A stretch of DNA of 11,015 nt from Acidobacteriota bacterium. GTDB lineage: Bacteria; Acidobacteriota; Thermoanaerobaculia; Multivoradales; JAHEKO01. The stretch's first letter is position 1, and each line of letters opens with the position of its first letter. Below are positions 1 to 6,911 of this stretch, one piece after another. The stretch lies in NCBI GenBank assembly GCA_029861655.1, contig JAOTZA010000090.1:1-11015 (forward strand). The letters run 5' to 3'. The notes below the pieces were generated by a model. That model was not told the origin of the DNA. It worked only from the letters and a program-made list of their open reading frames with translations, and searched no databases. The position numbers and the translations under genes were made by a program.

Positions 1-563
1 ACGGCTTCGACACCGGCATCGCCGACCCGAACTTCATCCTGGTGCGAAAAGACGGCTCGTATCTGGTCTCGGACGACGGAACCAACAAGATCTACCTGAT
101 CGACACCGACAGCACGGTGAGCTTGTGGAGCGACGCGATTCCGTTCCCCAACGGCATCGCCTTGTCTCCCGATGAGTCGGTTCTTTACGCGGCACAGATC
201 TTTACCGGTCTCGACCCCATAGGCTTCGACGACTCTCTGTGGGCGTTGCCGGTTAAAGACGGCAGGCCGGCCGGTGAGGCCCGGGTGGTCGCCAAGACCG
301 GAGAGGGAGGTCTCGACGGGCTTGCGATGGACGAGTTCGGCCGCGTCTATGTCGCCGACAACGGCGGCGGCAAAGTCTGGCGATTCGATCCGGAGACCGA
401 GGACCTGGTGCTGATCGCCGAGGGAACGCCATCCGTCGCCAGCCTGGTCTTTGGTGAGGGAGACTTCGATCGTCACGCAATCTACGCGACATCGACGTTT
501 CGTGGCGGCGGCACGATCTGGAAGATGAACATCGGTGTCGCTGGGGCTCGGCTCCATCGCTAG
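1..563 (+). CDS. SMP-30/gluconolactonase-like beta-propeller protein, 5'-truncated
   Basis: The reading frame (codons in phase with base 3) is open through the left edge, so the N-terminus lies outside the window and about 186 C-terminal residues are visible. The GTG at 42 is inside this open frame and is probably not the start. The sequence shows repeated propeller blades with SMP-30 hallmarks: a PNGIALSPDESVLYAAQ blade and a later DGLAMDEFGRVYVADNGGG blade. The Asn of PNG and the Asp of DGL match positions that bind the divalent metal in SMP-30/gluconolactonase enzymes. Known members hydrolyse sugar lactones or organophosphates, but the substrate cannot be read from sequence and other NHL/SGL propellers look similar. 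The last strand ends naturally (IWKMNIGV) before TAG. The next gene begins 14 bp downstream on the same strand, so the two may be co-transcribed. Confidence 0.8.
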   Translation, partial: GFDTGIADPNFILVRKDGSYLVSDDGTNKIYLIDTDSTVSLWSDAIPFPNGIALSPDESVLYAAQIFTGLDPIGFDDSLWALPVKDGRPAGEARVVAKTGEGGLDGLAMDEFGRVYVADNGGGKVWRFDPETEDLVLIAEGTPSVASLVFGEGDFDRHAIYATSTFRGGGTIWKMNIGVAGARLHR

Positions 564-577
564 CCGCCGTTCGTGAC

Positions 578-1411
578 ATGACCCGGCACCCTCTCGCCAC
601 AGTCGCCATCGCCATCGCCATCGCCATTGTCGTCGTCATTCTTGTTACTGCTCCCATGTTGTTTCGTCACCTCACCGACTCGATGCTCTTCTATCCTTCG
701 CGGGGTCAGTGGCGCACGCCGGAAGCCCTGGGTCTCGGCTACCGGGAACTGTGGCTCGACGCCGAGGGTGAGCGGCTACAGACCTGGTGGATAGCCGGCG
801 ATGAATCCGGACCGGTGATTCTCATGTTCCACGGCAACGCCGGGACCATCGCCGACCGTTTGGAGAACGTACGGCTCTTCGTCGAACATTTGGGGGCCAG
901 CGTTCTCCAGGTCGAGTACCCAGGCTACGGCGACTCGTCGGGTCGTCCTTCGGAGGCCTCGCTTTATGCGGCGGGGGAAGCCGGATGGAAAGAATCTCGG
1001 AAACTGGCGGCGGGGCGACCGCTCGTCGTCTTTGGTCGCTCGCTCGGTGGCGCCGTCGCCATAGACGTGGCGGCCAACCAACAAGTCGATGCGCTGGTGG
1101 CCGAATCGACCTTTACCAGCCTCCCCGATCTGGCACCGGCAACCGGGCTACCGTTGGCGCGACATCTCGTCGCCTACCGGTTCGACTCGCTCGATAAGAT
1201 CGCCCAGATCCACGCCCCGGTTCTTCTGATTCACGGAGATCACGACGAGTTGGTTTCTTACTCGATGGCCGGGCGTTTGTACAAAGCAGCGACCGCGGCA
1301 GCGAGCCGACACCTCCACACGGTCCGGGGTGGCACCCACAACGACACCTGGGCCATCGGCGGCGAGGATTACTGGCGCGCCTGGTCAAACTTGATCGCAG
1401 GCCTCGGATAG
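578..1411 (+). CDS. Membrane-anchored alpha/beta hydrolase, BEM46/ABHD13 (YfhR-like) type
   Basis: A 277-residue serine hydrolase. Residues 7-29 form one hydrophobic helix (an Ala-Ile repeat, then Val/Leu), an uncleaved anchor that would place the catalytic domain outside the cytoplasm. The fold markers appear in order: oxyanion motif FHGNAG at 84-89, a PGYGDSSGRPSE stretch at 115-126 typical of the BEM46 family, nucleophile elbow GRSLGG with Ser155, the ESTFTS strand at 176-181, HGDHDE with probable catalytic Asp223, and GGTHNDTW with His254. The triad is complete and the length is normal for the family. Substrate is unknown; relatives are described as esterases, thioesterases or depalmitoylases. 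The ATG lacks a clear Shine-Dalgarno sequence, so translation may depend on the SMP-30-like gene ending 14 bp upstream. Its stop lies 3 bp from the stop of the convergent channel-like gene. Confidence 0.88.
   Translation: MTRHPLATVAIAIAIAIVVVILVTAPMLFRHLTDSMLFYPSRGQWRTPEALGLGYRELWLDAEGERLQTWWIAGDESGPVILMFHGNAGTIADRLENVRLFVEHLGASVLQVEYPGYGDSSGRPSEASLYAAGEAGWKESRKLAAGRPLVVFGRSLGGAVAIDVAANQQVDALVAESTFTSLPDLAPATGLPLARHLVAYRFDSLDKIAQIHAPVLLIHGDHDELVSYSMAGRLYKAATAAASRHLHTVRGGTHNDTWAIGGEDYWRAWSNLIAGLG
605..628 (+). repeat. Hexanucleotide tandem repeat (GCCATC, four units, last ends in T)
   Basis: Four consecutive 6-bp units, GCCATC three times then GCCATT, encode the Ala-Ile repeat in the membrane anchor of the alpha/beta hydrolase. 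Gain or loss of a unit would keep the frame and only change anchor length by two residues. Confidence 0.85.
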
Positions 1412-1414
1412 CGG

Positions 1415-2155
1415 TTAGCTGGCGCCAAAACGCCGCCTGAAGCGGCGCGCGTTGACGAATCCGAGAATCGTGTGTCCAAGCGGCAGCAAGAAGAAACTGA
1501 AACCAGCCAACGGCACCGCGTGCGTGCCGGCCGCGGCAATCGCGACCGCCAGCAGCCCGACCGCGGAAGAAAACAGATGGGCCCCTACCTCGACTCGCAC
1601 CATAAACCGTTCGACCTCTCCGAGCTGGAGTACCTTGCGGCGGCGCCACGCATGGACATACATCAAGCCGAAAAGCAGAAAGATCGCCGCAAAGCCCGCA
1701 CCATAGAAGTACATCAGGGTCTGGGAGTCGGCCCGGCTGATCATCGCTGCGTGTGTTCCATCGTCCAGCACGACCTCCGCGCTTCCCGTACGGATCTGAC
1801 GCCACAGCATCGAGAACATGAACTTGAGCGGGTACACGTAGAACAGGACAAGAACGAGCAGCGCCATGTTGAACAGAACCGAGGGGGTGTCCTCGAGCCC
1901 GAACCGGCGGTGGTAGCGGTAGTGAAAAAACCACACCATGACGAGAACCGCGGCACAGACCAAAAATGCCGGAAATTCGATCATCGCTGTCTGGAGTTCA
2001 CGAAATGTTCGCGGCACCTCGCCGCTGATCGCAAGAAGGGTCAGCGCAAAAGCAAACGCCGCGTCGGTCAAGCTCTCGAGTCGCGAGATGTCGCCACCTC
2101 GCCAGTGAAACCGAGGATCCGCCTGAAGCGCCTGCGGTACGTGATCGCGCAACAT
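1415..2155 (-). CDS. TMEM175 (DUF1211)-family membrane protein, putative potassium channel subunit
   Basis: A 246-residue protein with about six predicted membrane helices: roughly 30-45, 62-80, 92-115, 147-168, 193-211 and 214-234. The first helix starts with RLESLTDAAFAFALTLLAI, a variant of the TMEM175 signature RxxxFSD followed by an Ile/Leu-rich pore segment. The second helix ends VWFFHYRYHRRF, like the conserved W..H segment of the family. Bacterial TMEM175 proteins are usually about 200 residues; the extra length lies in the 116-146 loop and a basic C-terminal tail (ARRFRRRFG). Known family members form potassium-permeable channels in the membrane. The ATG at 2155 is preferred because AGAGAAG precedes it by a workable distance; a TTG at 2194 in the same frame would add 13 residues. 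It diverges from the LCAT-like gene across 57 bp. Confidence 0.8.
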   Translation of the reverse strand: MLRDHVPQALQADPRFHWRGGDISRLESLTDAAFAFALTLLAISGEVPRTFRELQTAMIEFPAFLVCAAVLVMVWFFHYRYHRRFGLEDTPSVLFNMALLVLVLFYVYPLKFMFSMLWRQIRTGSAEVVLDDGTHAAMISRADSQTLMYFYGAGFAAIFLLFGLMYVHAWRRRKVLQLGEVERFMVRVEVGAHLFSSAVGLLAVAIAAAGTHAVPLAGFSFFLLPLGHTILGFVNARRFRRRFGAS

Positions 2156-2212
2156 TGCCGCTTCTCTCTTCCGTCCGCCACCGATTCTAAACAACCGTTA
2201 GAGTCCAACCAC
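2156..2212. other. Short divergent intergenic spacer (TMEM175-like / LCAT-like)
   Basis: These 57 bp must hold the leaders of both divergent genes. I see the purine-rich AGAGAAG ribosome-binding region of the minus-strand gene at its left end. There is an AT-richer stretch around 2184-2192 (ATTCTAAAC) that might be part of a promoter. No convincing paired -35/-10 boxes are visible on either strand, so no promoter is called. Confidence 0.4.
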
Positions 2213-3685
2213 ATGATGCCGCCGATTGTTGCGCTCTCGAGCCTTCCCCTGCTTTTTTGCCGCTTGCGGCGCCCGGACGCACTCTTGGCGATCGCGTTTT
2301 TGACAGCGGCGATCTCGACCGCGTCGACCGATGACCGAGACTCATCCTCGTCAATAGTGACGGGGTCGCCGACGCCGGTCATCGTGGTTCCCGGAATCAG
2401 CGGCACCCAGCTCGAGGATCCCCGCAACGGCGCGATCGTCTGGGGCCGGGCCAGACAACTCATGCGACCGCGTGATGGCGGCTACTCGCTGGCTCTTCCC
2501 CTCGACCTCGATCACACCCCACCGCACCCCCAGGAGCGGTACCAGCCGACCGGACCTGTATGGCAGATGAACCTGATCTTCTGGAAGAAGAAGATCTACA
2601 GGCCACTCGCCGACCACCTCGAACAGGCGGGATACCGGCTTGGCTCGCTCGACGACCCGGTGCTGGACGACAGCCTCTTCTTCTTCGACTACGACTGGCG
2701 CCAAAGTACTGTCGAGAGCGCTCTCCGCCTCGCAGAGGCGGTCGAGCGACTGAATGAGAGACGGGGAGCCAAACAGCAGGTCGATCTGATCTGCCAGAGC
2801 AACGCGGCGAAAATCTGCCGCTATCTGGTGAAGTACGGCGGAGCGACACTCGAAGAGGCCTCAGCAGGACGGGTTTCGCAGCACGCGGGCCGGCACATCC
2901 GCAAAGTGATCATGGTGGGTGCATCGAACGACGGAGCACTTCGTATTCTAGCGTTTCTCAACCGTGGGCGAAGATACATTCCACTCATCGGGCGTCGCAT
3001 CTCTCAGGAGGCCTTCTTCACCCTGCGCTCTCTCTTTGACGACCTTCCGGCCCCAACGGACGACTTGTTCTTCGACACCCAGGGGCAGCCCCTGGAGATC
3101 GACCTCTTCCGGACGGAGAACTGGGTGACCTATGGCTGGTCGGTTTTCGGGACAAAGACTCGCCGGCGGCTCGAGCGCGGTGTCCGCAAAGACCTCTTCG
3201 GATCCGAGGACGACCGGCTCCGACATCTCGAGCGACAGTTGGCACGGGCGCGGCGGTTCCAGGATCTTCTGAGCCACGACTCGCCTCGGTTCCCACCGGT
3301 GCGCTACTACCGGCTCGAGAATCAATCCGAACCCACAATGGTTCGAGCGCTTGTTTTCCAGCATAAGAGTGCATGGAAGACTCGTTTCTTCGGCGACCGC
3401 GCGGTCGGTCGCAAGCGAACTTTGCGGGATCTGGCGGCTGCCCCGGGCGACGGTCACGCCAGTCTTGCGAGCCAGCGCCGGCTCTCGCCTCAGGAAGAGA
3501 ACGCTCTAGTCGACGCAGCCATCATCGGAGGCGGCCACTTCGAAATGATCCTCGAGCCCGAAGGCTTGAACGCCATCGTCTCGTTTCTGGTTCCCTCACT
3601 CAAGAAGCGCTCCACCTCGGCGACAAACGCGCCGGGCTGTTCCTCCATCGGCATGTGGCCACAGTCTTCGAGCACCGTGAGGTGA
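2213..3685 (+). CDS. LCAT-family (lecithin:cholesterol acyltransferase-like) lipase/acyltransferase, exported
   Basis: A 490-residue protein read from the tandem ATGATG at 2213. A hydrophobic segment at about 22-37 (DALLAIAFLTAAISTAS) looks like a Sec signal peptide. The N-terminus before it is long for one, so a TTG at 2264 may be the true start. The mature domain opens with PVIVVPGISGTQLED (55-69), the lid/oxyanion region typical of LCAT (PF02450). The nucleophile region is VDLICQSNAAKICRYLVKYG with Ser196, APGDGHASLAS supplies Asp413, and IGGGHFEMIL supplies His442, in the order and context expected for LCAT. The elbow CQSNA differs from the usual HSMGG. Likely reaction: hydrolysis or transacylation of phospholipids or other esters outside the cytoplasm. 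The reading frame stays open far upstream, but there it is antisense to the channel gene. The last 65 codons overlap the opposing lipoprotein gene. Confidence 0.83.
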   Translation: MMPPIVALSSLPLLFCRLRRPDALLAIAFLTAAISTASTDDRDSSSSIVTGSPTPVIVVPGISGTQLEDPRNGAIVWGRARQLMRPRDGGYSLALPLDLDHTPPHPQERYQPTGPVWQMNLIFWKKKIYRPLADHLEQAGYRLGSLDDPVLDDSLFFFDYDWRQSTVESALRLAEAVERLNERRGAKQQVDLICQSNAAKICRYLVKYGGATLEEASAGRVSQHAGRHIRKVIMVGASNDGALRILAFLNRGRRYIPLIGRRISQEAFFTLRSLFDDLPAPTDDLFFDTQGQPLEIDLFRTENWVTYGWSVFGTKTRRRLERGVRKDLFGSEDDRLRHLERQLARARRFQDLLSHDSPRFPPVRYYRLENQSEPTMVRALVFQHKSAWKTRFFGDRAVGRKRTLRDLAAAPGDGHASLASQRRLSPQEENALVDAAIIGGGHFEMILEPEGLNAIVSFLVPSLKKRSTSATNAPGCSSIGMWPQSSSTVR

Positions 3686-4536
3686 CCGTGAGGCATCCGT
3701 GCGGCGGCCGAACGAGCCTTCTCGACGGGGATCAGCGTATCCTCTCGACCCCACACCAGGAGGATTGGCTGCTGGATTTCTTCGTACGGGACCGCGGCCA
3801 GATCCGCGCTGCCGCCCCGGGGTTTTCCCAGATTCCGAAACGCACGGATTGCGCCCTCGACTCGCAGGCGCTCACGGTAGGACTCCACCAGCTCGGGGGT
3901 CACCAGCTCGTCATCGGAAAACGAGCGGCGCAATGCTCGGTCGATGTTGCGCGAACGCAGCGCCCAGCCGCGAATAAAAAGCGGCGCGACGGGCGACGCG
4001 ATGCTCTTTAGACGGCGCCCACGCGCCGACCACTCGGGTGCCACGCTGTTGACCGCCACTACCGACCGCACCCGCTCAGGCCGCTGATGGGCAAGCGTCA
4101 GGACTAGACCGCCGCCATAGGAATGACCCACAAAGTGAGCGCTTTCGACCCCGAGGGCGTCCATGGCTCCGCTCAACAGATCCAACTGTCCGGTACGCGA
4201 GTAGGCCTTCCTGGCCTCGGGCCGCTCTGTGTAGCCGAAACCGTTGAGATCGATGGCGATCGTCTGAAAGGTTTGAGAGAGCTCGGGCACCACCAGGCGC
4301 CAGCTGTAGACCGAGCCGCCAAAGCCGTGCACCAGAACCACCGGCTCGCCACTGCCGCGCACCTCGACATGAACCCGCTGTCCGTCCACATCGACAAACC
4401 GAACGACTCGAGGATCTTTCCAGACCTCCTCATACGGCCGAAGGGAAACACAGCCCGAGACGACGGCAGCCAGCACGAGGAGCGCCATCGCTGAAGCAAA
4501 CGAGCGCATAGGATGGGATTCTAGTCGCAACGCCAT
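3490..4536 (-). CDS. Alpha/beta-hydrolase lipoprotein
   Basis: A 348-residue serine hydrolase with a lipoprotein signal. The hydrophobic segment 15-28 ends in the lipobox VSGC with Cys29, so the protein is probably lipid-anchored in the envelope. The hydrolase domain has HGFGGS at 70-75 (oxyanion), GHSYGG with nucleophile Ser139, GREDTLIP with Asp266 and DCGHMPMEEQP with His294, a complete triad. The closest general resemblance is to the large abhydrolase_1 group of esterases, epoxide hydrolases and C-C hydrolases; the substrate is unknown. I chose ATG 4536 because GGAGGAG lies 4 bp upstream. ATG 4566 (in frame) lacks this, and ATG 4509 would give a shorter, more typical signal peptide. The fold should end near FLSEG (311-315); the remaining 33 residues form a tail read antisense to the end of the LCAT-like gene. 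Confidence 0.87.
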   Translation of the reverse strand: MALRLESHPMRSFASAMALLVLAAVVSGCVSLRPYEEVWKDPRVVRFVDVDGQRVHVEVRGSGEPVVLVHGFGGSVYSWRLVVPELSQTFQTIAIDLNGFGYTERPEARKAYSRTGQLDLLSGAMDALGVESAHFVGHSYGGGLVLTLAHQRPERVRSVVAVNSVAPEWSARGRRLKSIASPVAPLFIRGWALRSRNIDRALRRSFSDDELVTPELVESYRERLRVEGAIRAFRNLGKPRGGSADLAAVPYEEIQQPILLVWGREDTLIPVEKARSAAARMPHGHLTVLEDCGHMPMEEQPGAFVAEVERFLSEGTRNETMAFKPSGSRIISKWPPPMMAASTRAFSS

Positions 4537-4540
4537 TAGA

Positions 4541-4547
4541 CTCCTCC
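4541..4547 (-). promoter_or_regulatory. Strong Shine-Dalgarno GGAGGAG for the hydrolase lipoprotein
   Basis: On the minus strand GGAGGAG is followed by TCTA and then ATG at 4536. It fixes the start of the lipoprotein gene and occupies a third of the 21-bp gap to the divergent patatin start. Confidence 0.75.
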
Positions 4548-4557
4548 ATGACAAAGG

Positions 4558-5340
4558 ATGAAACATCGAGTCGGCATCGTGCTCTCAGGCGGCGGCGCAC
4601 GCGGCATCGCACACATCGGCGTGCTCGAAGCCCTCGAGGAGCACGGCATTGAGCCGACCTGCATCTCCGGTAACAGCTCGGGCGCCATTGTGGGAGCCCT
4701 CTACGCCGCCGGTTATTCGCCGGAGAAAATGCTCCGTTTCTTCGAAACCCACAGCCCCTTCCGGCTTTCCAAGGTCGCGCTGCGAAAACCCGGCATCATC
4801 GACACCGAAAAGGCCGTCGCCGACTTTCTCGAGTACTTCCCCGACGACTCCTTCGAGGCTCTCGACAAGCAACTCTTCGTCACCGCAACGGACATCGTCA
4901 ACGGCCGGCTGGAGATCTTTACCTCGGGCCCCTTGGTCCGGGCCATACTCGCATCGAGCTCGGTGCCGATGGTTTTTGCCCCTACCGAGCTCTCCAAGCG
5001 CTGGCTGGTGGACGGCGGAATCATCAACAACTTCCCGGTCGAGCCGCTAAAGGCTCTGTGTGATTCCATTCTGGGTGTCTATGCGAGCCCTCTTCGAACC
5101 CTCGACCGCTCGGATCTCAAAAGCGGTCTGGCTGTTTCGCACCGTGCCCTGGAGCTCGGGATGCATTTCGCCTCACGTCGCAAGTTCCATGACTGCGACA
5201 TCCTGCTGTGTCCGGAGGGGCTCCGCGAGTTCGGCGTCTTCGACACAAAACGTCTGCCCGAGATTCGCCGGATCGGCTATTCCTGGACCATCACGCGGAT
5301 CGACTCGATTCGCGAGGCGCTTCAGAGAAGCGGCGGCTAG
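4558..5340 (+). CDS. Patatin-like phospholipase (RssA/NTE-type)
   Basis: A 260-residue patatin-domain protein. The oxyanion loop SGGGARG is at 10-16, the nucleophile motif GNSSG places Ser40, and the DGG motif at 152-154 places Asp152, giving the Ser-Asp dyad. IINNFPVEPL after DGG and SGPLVRAILASSSVP before it are also typical. There is no signal peptide or membrane helix, so it is predicted to be a cytoplasmic or peripheral lipid acyl hydrolase releasing fatty acids from phospholipids. Length fits the short bacterial patatins such as RssA. The ATG is preceded directly by AAAGG, too close to serve as a normal ribosome-binding site, so translation may be leaderless or weak. The start is 21 bp from that of the divergent lipoprotein gene; the stop converges on the MBL gene 26 bp away. 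Confidence 0.92.
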   Translation: MKHRVGIVLSGGGARGIAHIGVLEALEEHGIEPTCISGNSSGAIVGALYAAGYSPEKMLRFFETHSPFRLSKVALRKPGIIDTEKAVADFLEYFPDDSFEALDKQLFVTATDIVNGRLEIFTSGPLVRAILASSSVPMVFAPTELSKRWLVDGGIINNFPVEPLKALCDSILGVYASPLRTLDRSDLKSGLAVSHRALELGMHFASRRKFHDCDILLCPEGLREFGVFDTKRLPEIRRIGYSWTITRIDSIREALQRSGG

Positions 5341-5366
5341 CTACCGGCACGGCTTTCGACTGTCGG

Positions 5367-6263
5367 TCAGGCCCGGTCGACGCGTTTGCGCCAGTACCGG
5401 ACTATCCCATCGACGCTCATGCCGCGTGGGTTCACCACCTCATAGAGCTGAACCCTCTCGTCGTCGGCACCTGCCTCGGACAGCCGGCCTCGAACCCAGC
5501 CCTCGAAGGTGGTCAGCATCTCCTCGCGCCCAAGCTCCCGGTCGACCAGCGTGCCCACAAAACCCGTTGTTTCGTCGAGGATTCCCGCGAGACGATCGGC
5601 TTCGGACGACACTTCGCTCGAGGGGCCGAAGTGCGTCCGGTAGACGGTCGCAAACTTCTTGCCCTCGAGGACAATGAGCGTCTCCTTCCAGGTCTCGAGG
5701 TCGAACTCCGGCGGCGGCGCCGGCAGATCCAGCCAGTCAGATCCCGGAATCCGAATCCCCATGGCGTCGCCCACAAAGGCCACGTCACCCAGGGCGTACG
5801 CATGATGGTGGCGGGCGTGACCGGGTGTCTCGATCGCGACAAAGCCCAACCCGCCGGCATCGATAACCTCTCCGTCCCCGACCGCCGTGACCCGCTCGGA
5901 AGGGGCCGGGAGGATCTCTCCCCACAGGGAGTCCATCCTGTCGCCATAGATTCGCTGAGCGCTCGCCAGCAGCTTTGATGGATCGACAAGGTGCGGCGCC
6001 CCCCTCGGATGCACATAGATCTGCGCCCCCTGCTGCGCCCACCAACCCGCCGCGCCGGCGTGGTCGAGATGGATGTGCGACAACAGAACATGGCGGACAT
6101 CGCCCGGCGCGACGCCATGACTCGCCAATGCGGAGATCAGCGCAGAAAGGGTGCTCCCCGGACCAGTCTCGACCAAAACCGGTCCGTCGTCGCCAAACAG
6201 GAGAAACGACGCGATGACCTGCTGGGCTTGCTGGAACTCCAGGTCGAGGATCTCTATTCGCAT
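5367..6263 (-). CDS. MBL-fold metallohydrolase
   Basis: A 298-residue metallo-beta-lactamase-fold protein. Metal ligands are visible: SHIHLDHAG (His63, His65, Asp67, His68), ETPGHARHHHAY (His149, with further His at 152-154), VGDAMG (Asp166) and YRTHFGP (His211), giving the full two-metal set. Residues about 215-298 form a C-terminal helical extension ending in a VNPRGMSVDGIVRYWRKR stretch, comparable to the C-terminal helical or winged-helix domains of glyoxalase II/LACTB2-like hydrolases. No signal peptide is seen, so it is probably cytoplasmic. Substrate is undetermined (thioester, lactone or phosphoester are possible). ATG 6263 is chosen because GAAGG lies about 8 bp upstream; a TTG at 6284 would add 7 residues. 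It lies 57 bp after the archaemetzincin stop on the same strand, so the two may share a transcript. Confidence 0.88.
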   Translation of the reverse strand: MRIEILDLEFQQAQQVIASFLLFGDDGPVLVETGPGSTLSALISALASHGVAPGDVRHVLLSHIHLDHAGAAGWWAQQGAQIYVHPRGAPHLVDPSKLLASAQRIYGDRMDSLWGEILPAPSERVTAVGDGEVIDAGGLGFVAIETPGHARHHHAYALGDVAFVGDAMGIRIPGSDWLDLPAPPPEFDLETWKETLIVLEGKKFATVYRTHFGPSSEVSSEADRLAGILDETTGFVGTLVDRELGREEMLTTFEGWVRGRLSEAGADDERVQLYEVVNPRGMSVDGIVRYWRKRVDRA

Positions 6264-6320
6264 TCGGTCGCCTTCGGCGGCCAACGATATCCCGTCCCGA
6301 TCCGGACGTGAAGGGCCGCT

Positions 6321-6911
6321 CTAGCAGCCCAGCGTAGCGGTGTGCGCCAGCCGCAAAAATCTGCGGCAGGCGTCGCAGAAGCGAAAGCCGCGGGCGTCGA
6401 TCACCGAGCGAAGATAGCTTCTTTCGCCATGGCGGTTGTAGTCGCCCTTGGTCATCGGACAGTAAGCGCCGTCGGCCGCCGGAACGAAGTCGTAGTGATG
6501 AACGAGCCCGAAGTTGTGACCCAACTCGTGTAGACCGACCTTGAGCAGACGCGCGATCGAGCGCGAGCGGTCACGGCTCTCGATCCGCCGGGTCGAGACC
6601 ACGGCCACATGACTGCGATTGTCCTTGCAGCCGAACATGAACCGGAAGAAATCGGTTGCCGAGCCATCCAGAAGATCGACATCTGTGATCCCAAGGATGT
6701 GACCGCCGAAGTGCTCGTCGAGCGCCTGGGTCAGAAGATCGGCCTCGATCTCATTCACTGCTGGTGTTTCGTAGTCGAGGTGATCCACCGACTCGAGCAG
6801 CCCCGCGAAGGCTTCGCGAATACGCGCTGACAACGCATCCAACTCGGATCGCCGGACCGATTGGCCGACCCGAACCAACTTGAGTGTCGAGAGCCCTTGT
6901 TCTTCGAACAC
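6321..6911 (-). CDS. amzA: Archaemetzincin-like zinc metalloprotease (M54) with divergent motifs
   Basis: A 196-residue protein with the metzincin zinc motif HELGHNFGLVH (His128, Glu129, His132, His138), followed by CPM (Cys151, Met153) and FCDAC (Cys179, Cys182). This order matches archaemetzincins, described as HExxHxxGxxHCx4CxMx17CxxC. Three features deviate: the Cys directly after the third His is His139 here, the gap to CxM is longer (12 residues instead of Cys plus 4), and the gap from Met153 to the CxxC is 25 rather than 17. Cys95 and the C-terminal Cys196 could help fill the second zinc site. The catalytic ligands and Met-turn are intact, so protease activity is plausible; it is predicted to be cytoplasmic and its substrate is unknown. 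The GTG start at 6911 is uncertain: only ACGAG precedes it, but it puts LKLVRVG where family members begin their first strand. Confidence 0.8.
   Translation of the reverse strand: MFEEQGLSTLKLVRVGQSVRRSELDALSARIREAFAGLLESVDHLDYETPAVNEIEADLLTQALDEHFGGHILGITDVDLLDGSATDFFRFMFGCKDNRSHVAVVSTRRIESRDRSRSIARLLKVGLHELGHNFGLVHHYDFVPAADGAYCPMTKGDYNRHGERSYLRSVIDARGFRFCDACRRFLRLAHTATLGC

Noticed and set aside
1113..1934. 273-codon minus-strand frame spanning the end of the BEM46-type gene and the channel gene
   Set aside because: It crosses two well-supported genes in other frames and has an Arg/Pro-rich composition with no motif.
1472..2212. Long open extension upstream of the LCAT-like gene in the same frame
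   Set aside because: It runs antisense to the TMEM175-like gene, encodes a Gln/Arg/His-rich sequence with no recognisable domain, and precedes the signal peptide of the lipase. It is a by-product of high GC content.
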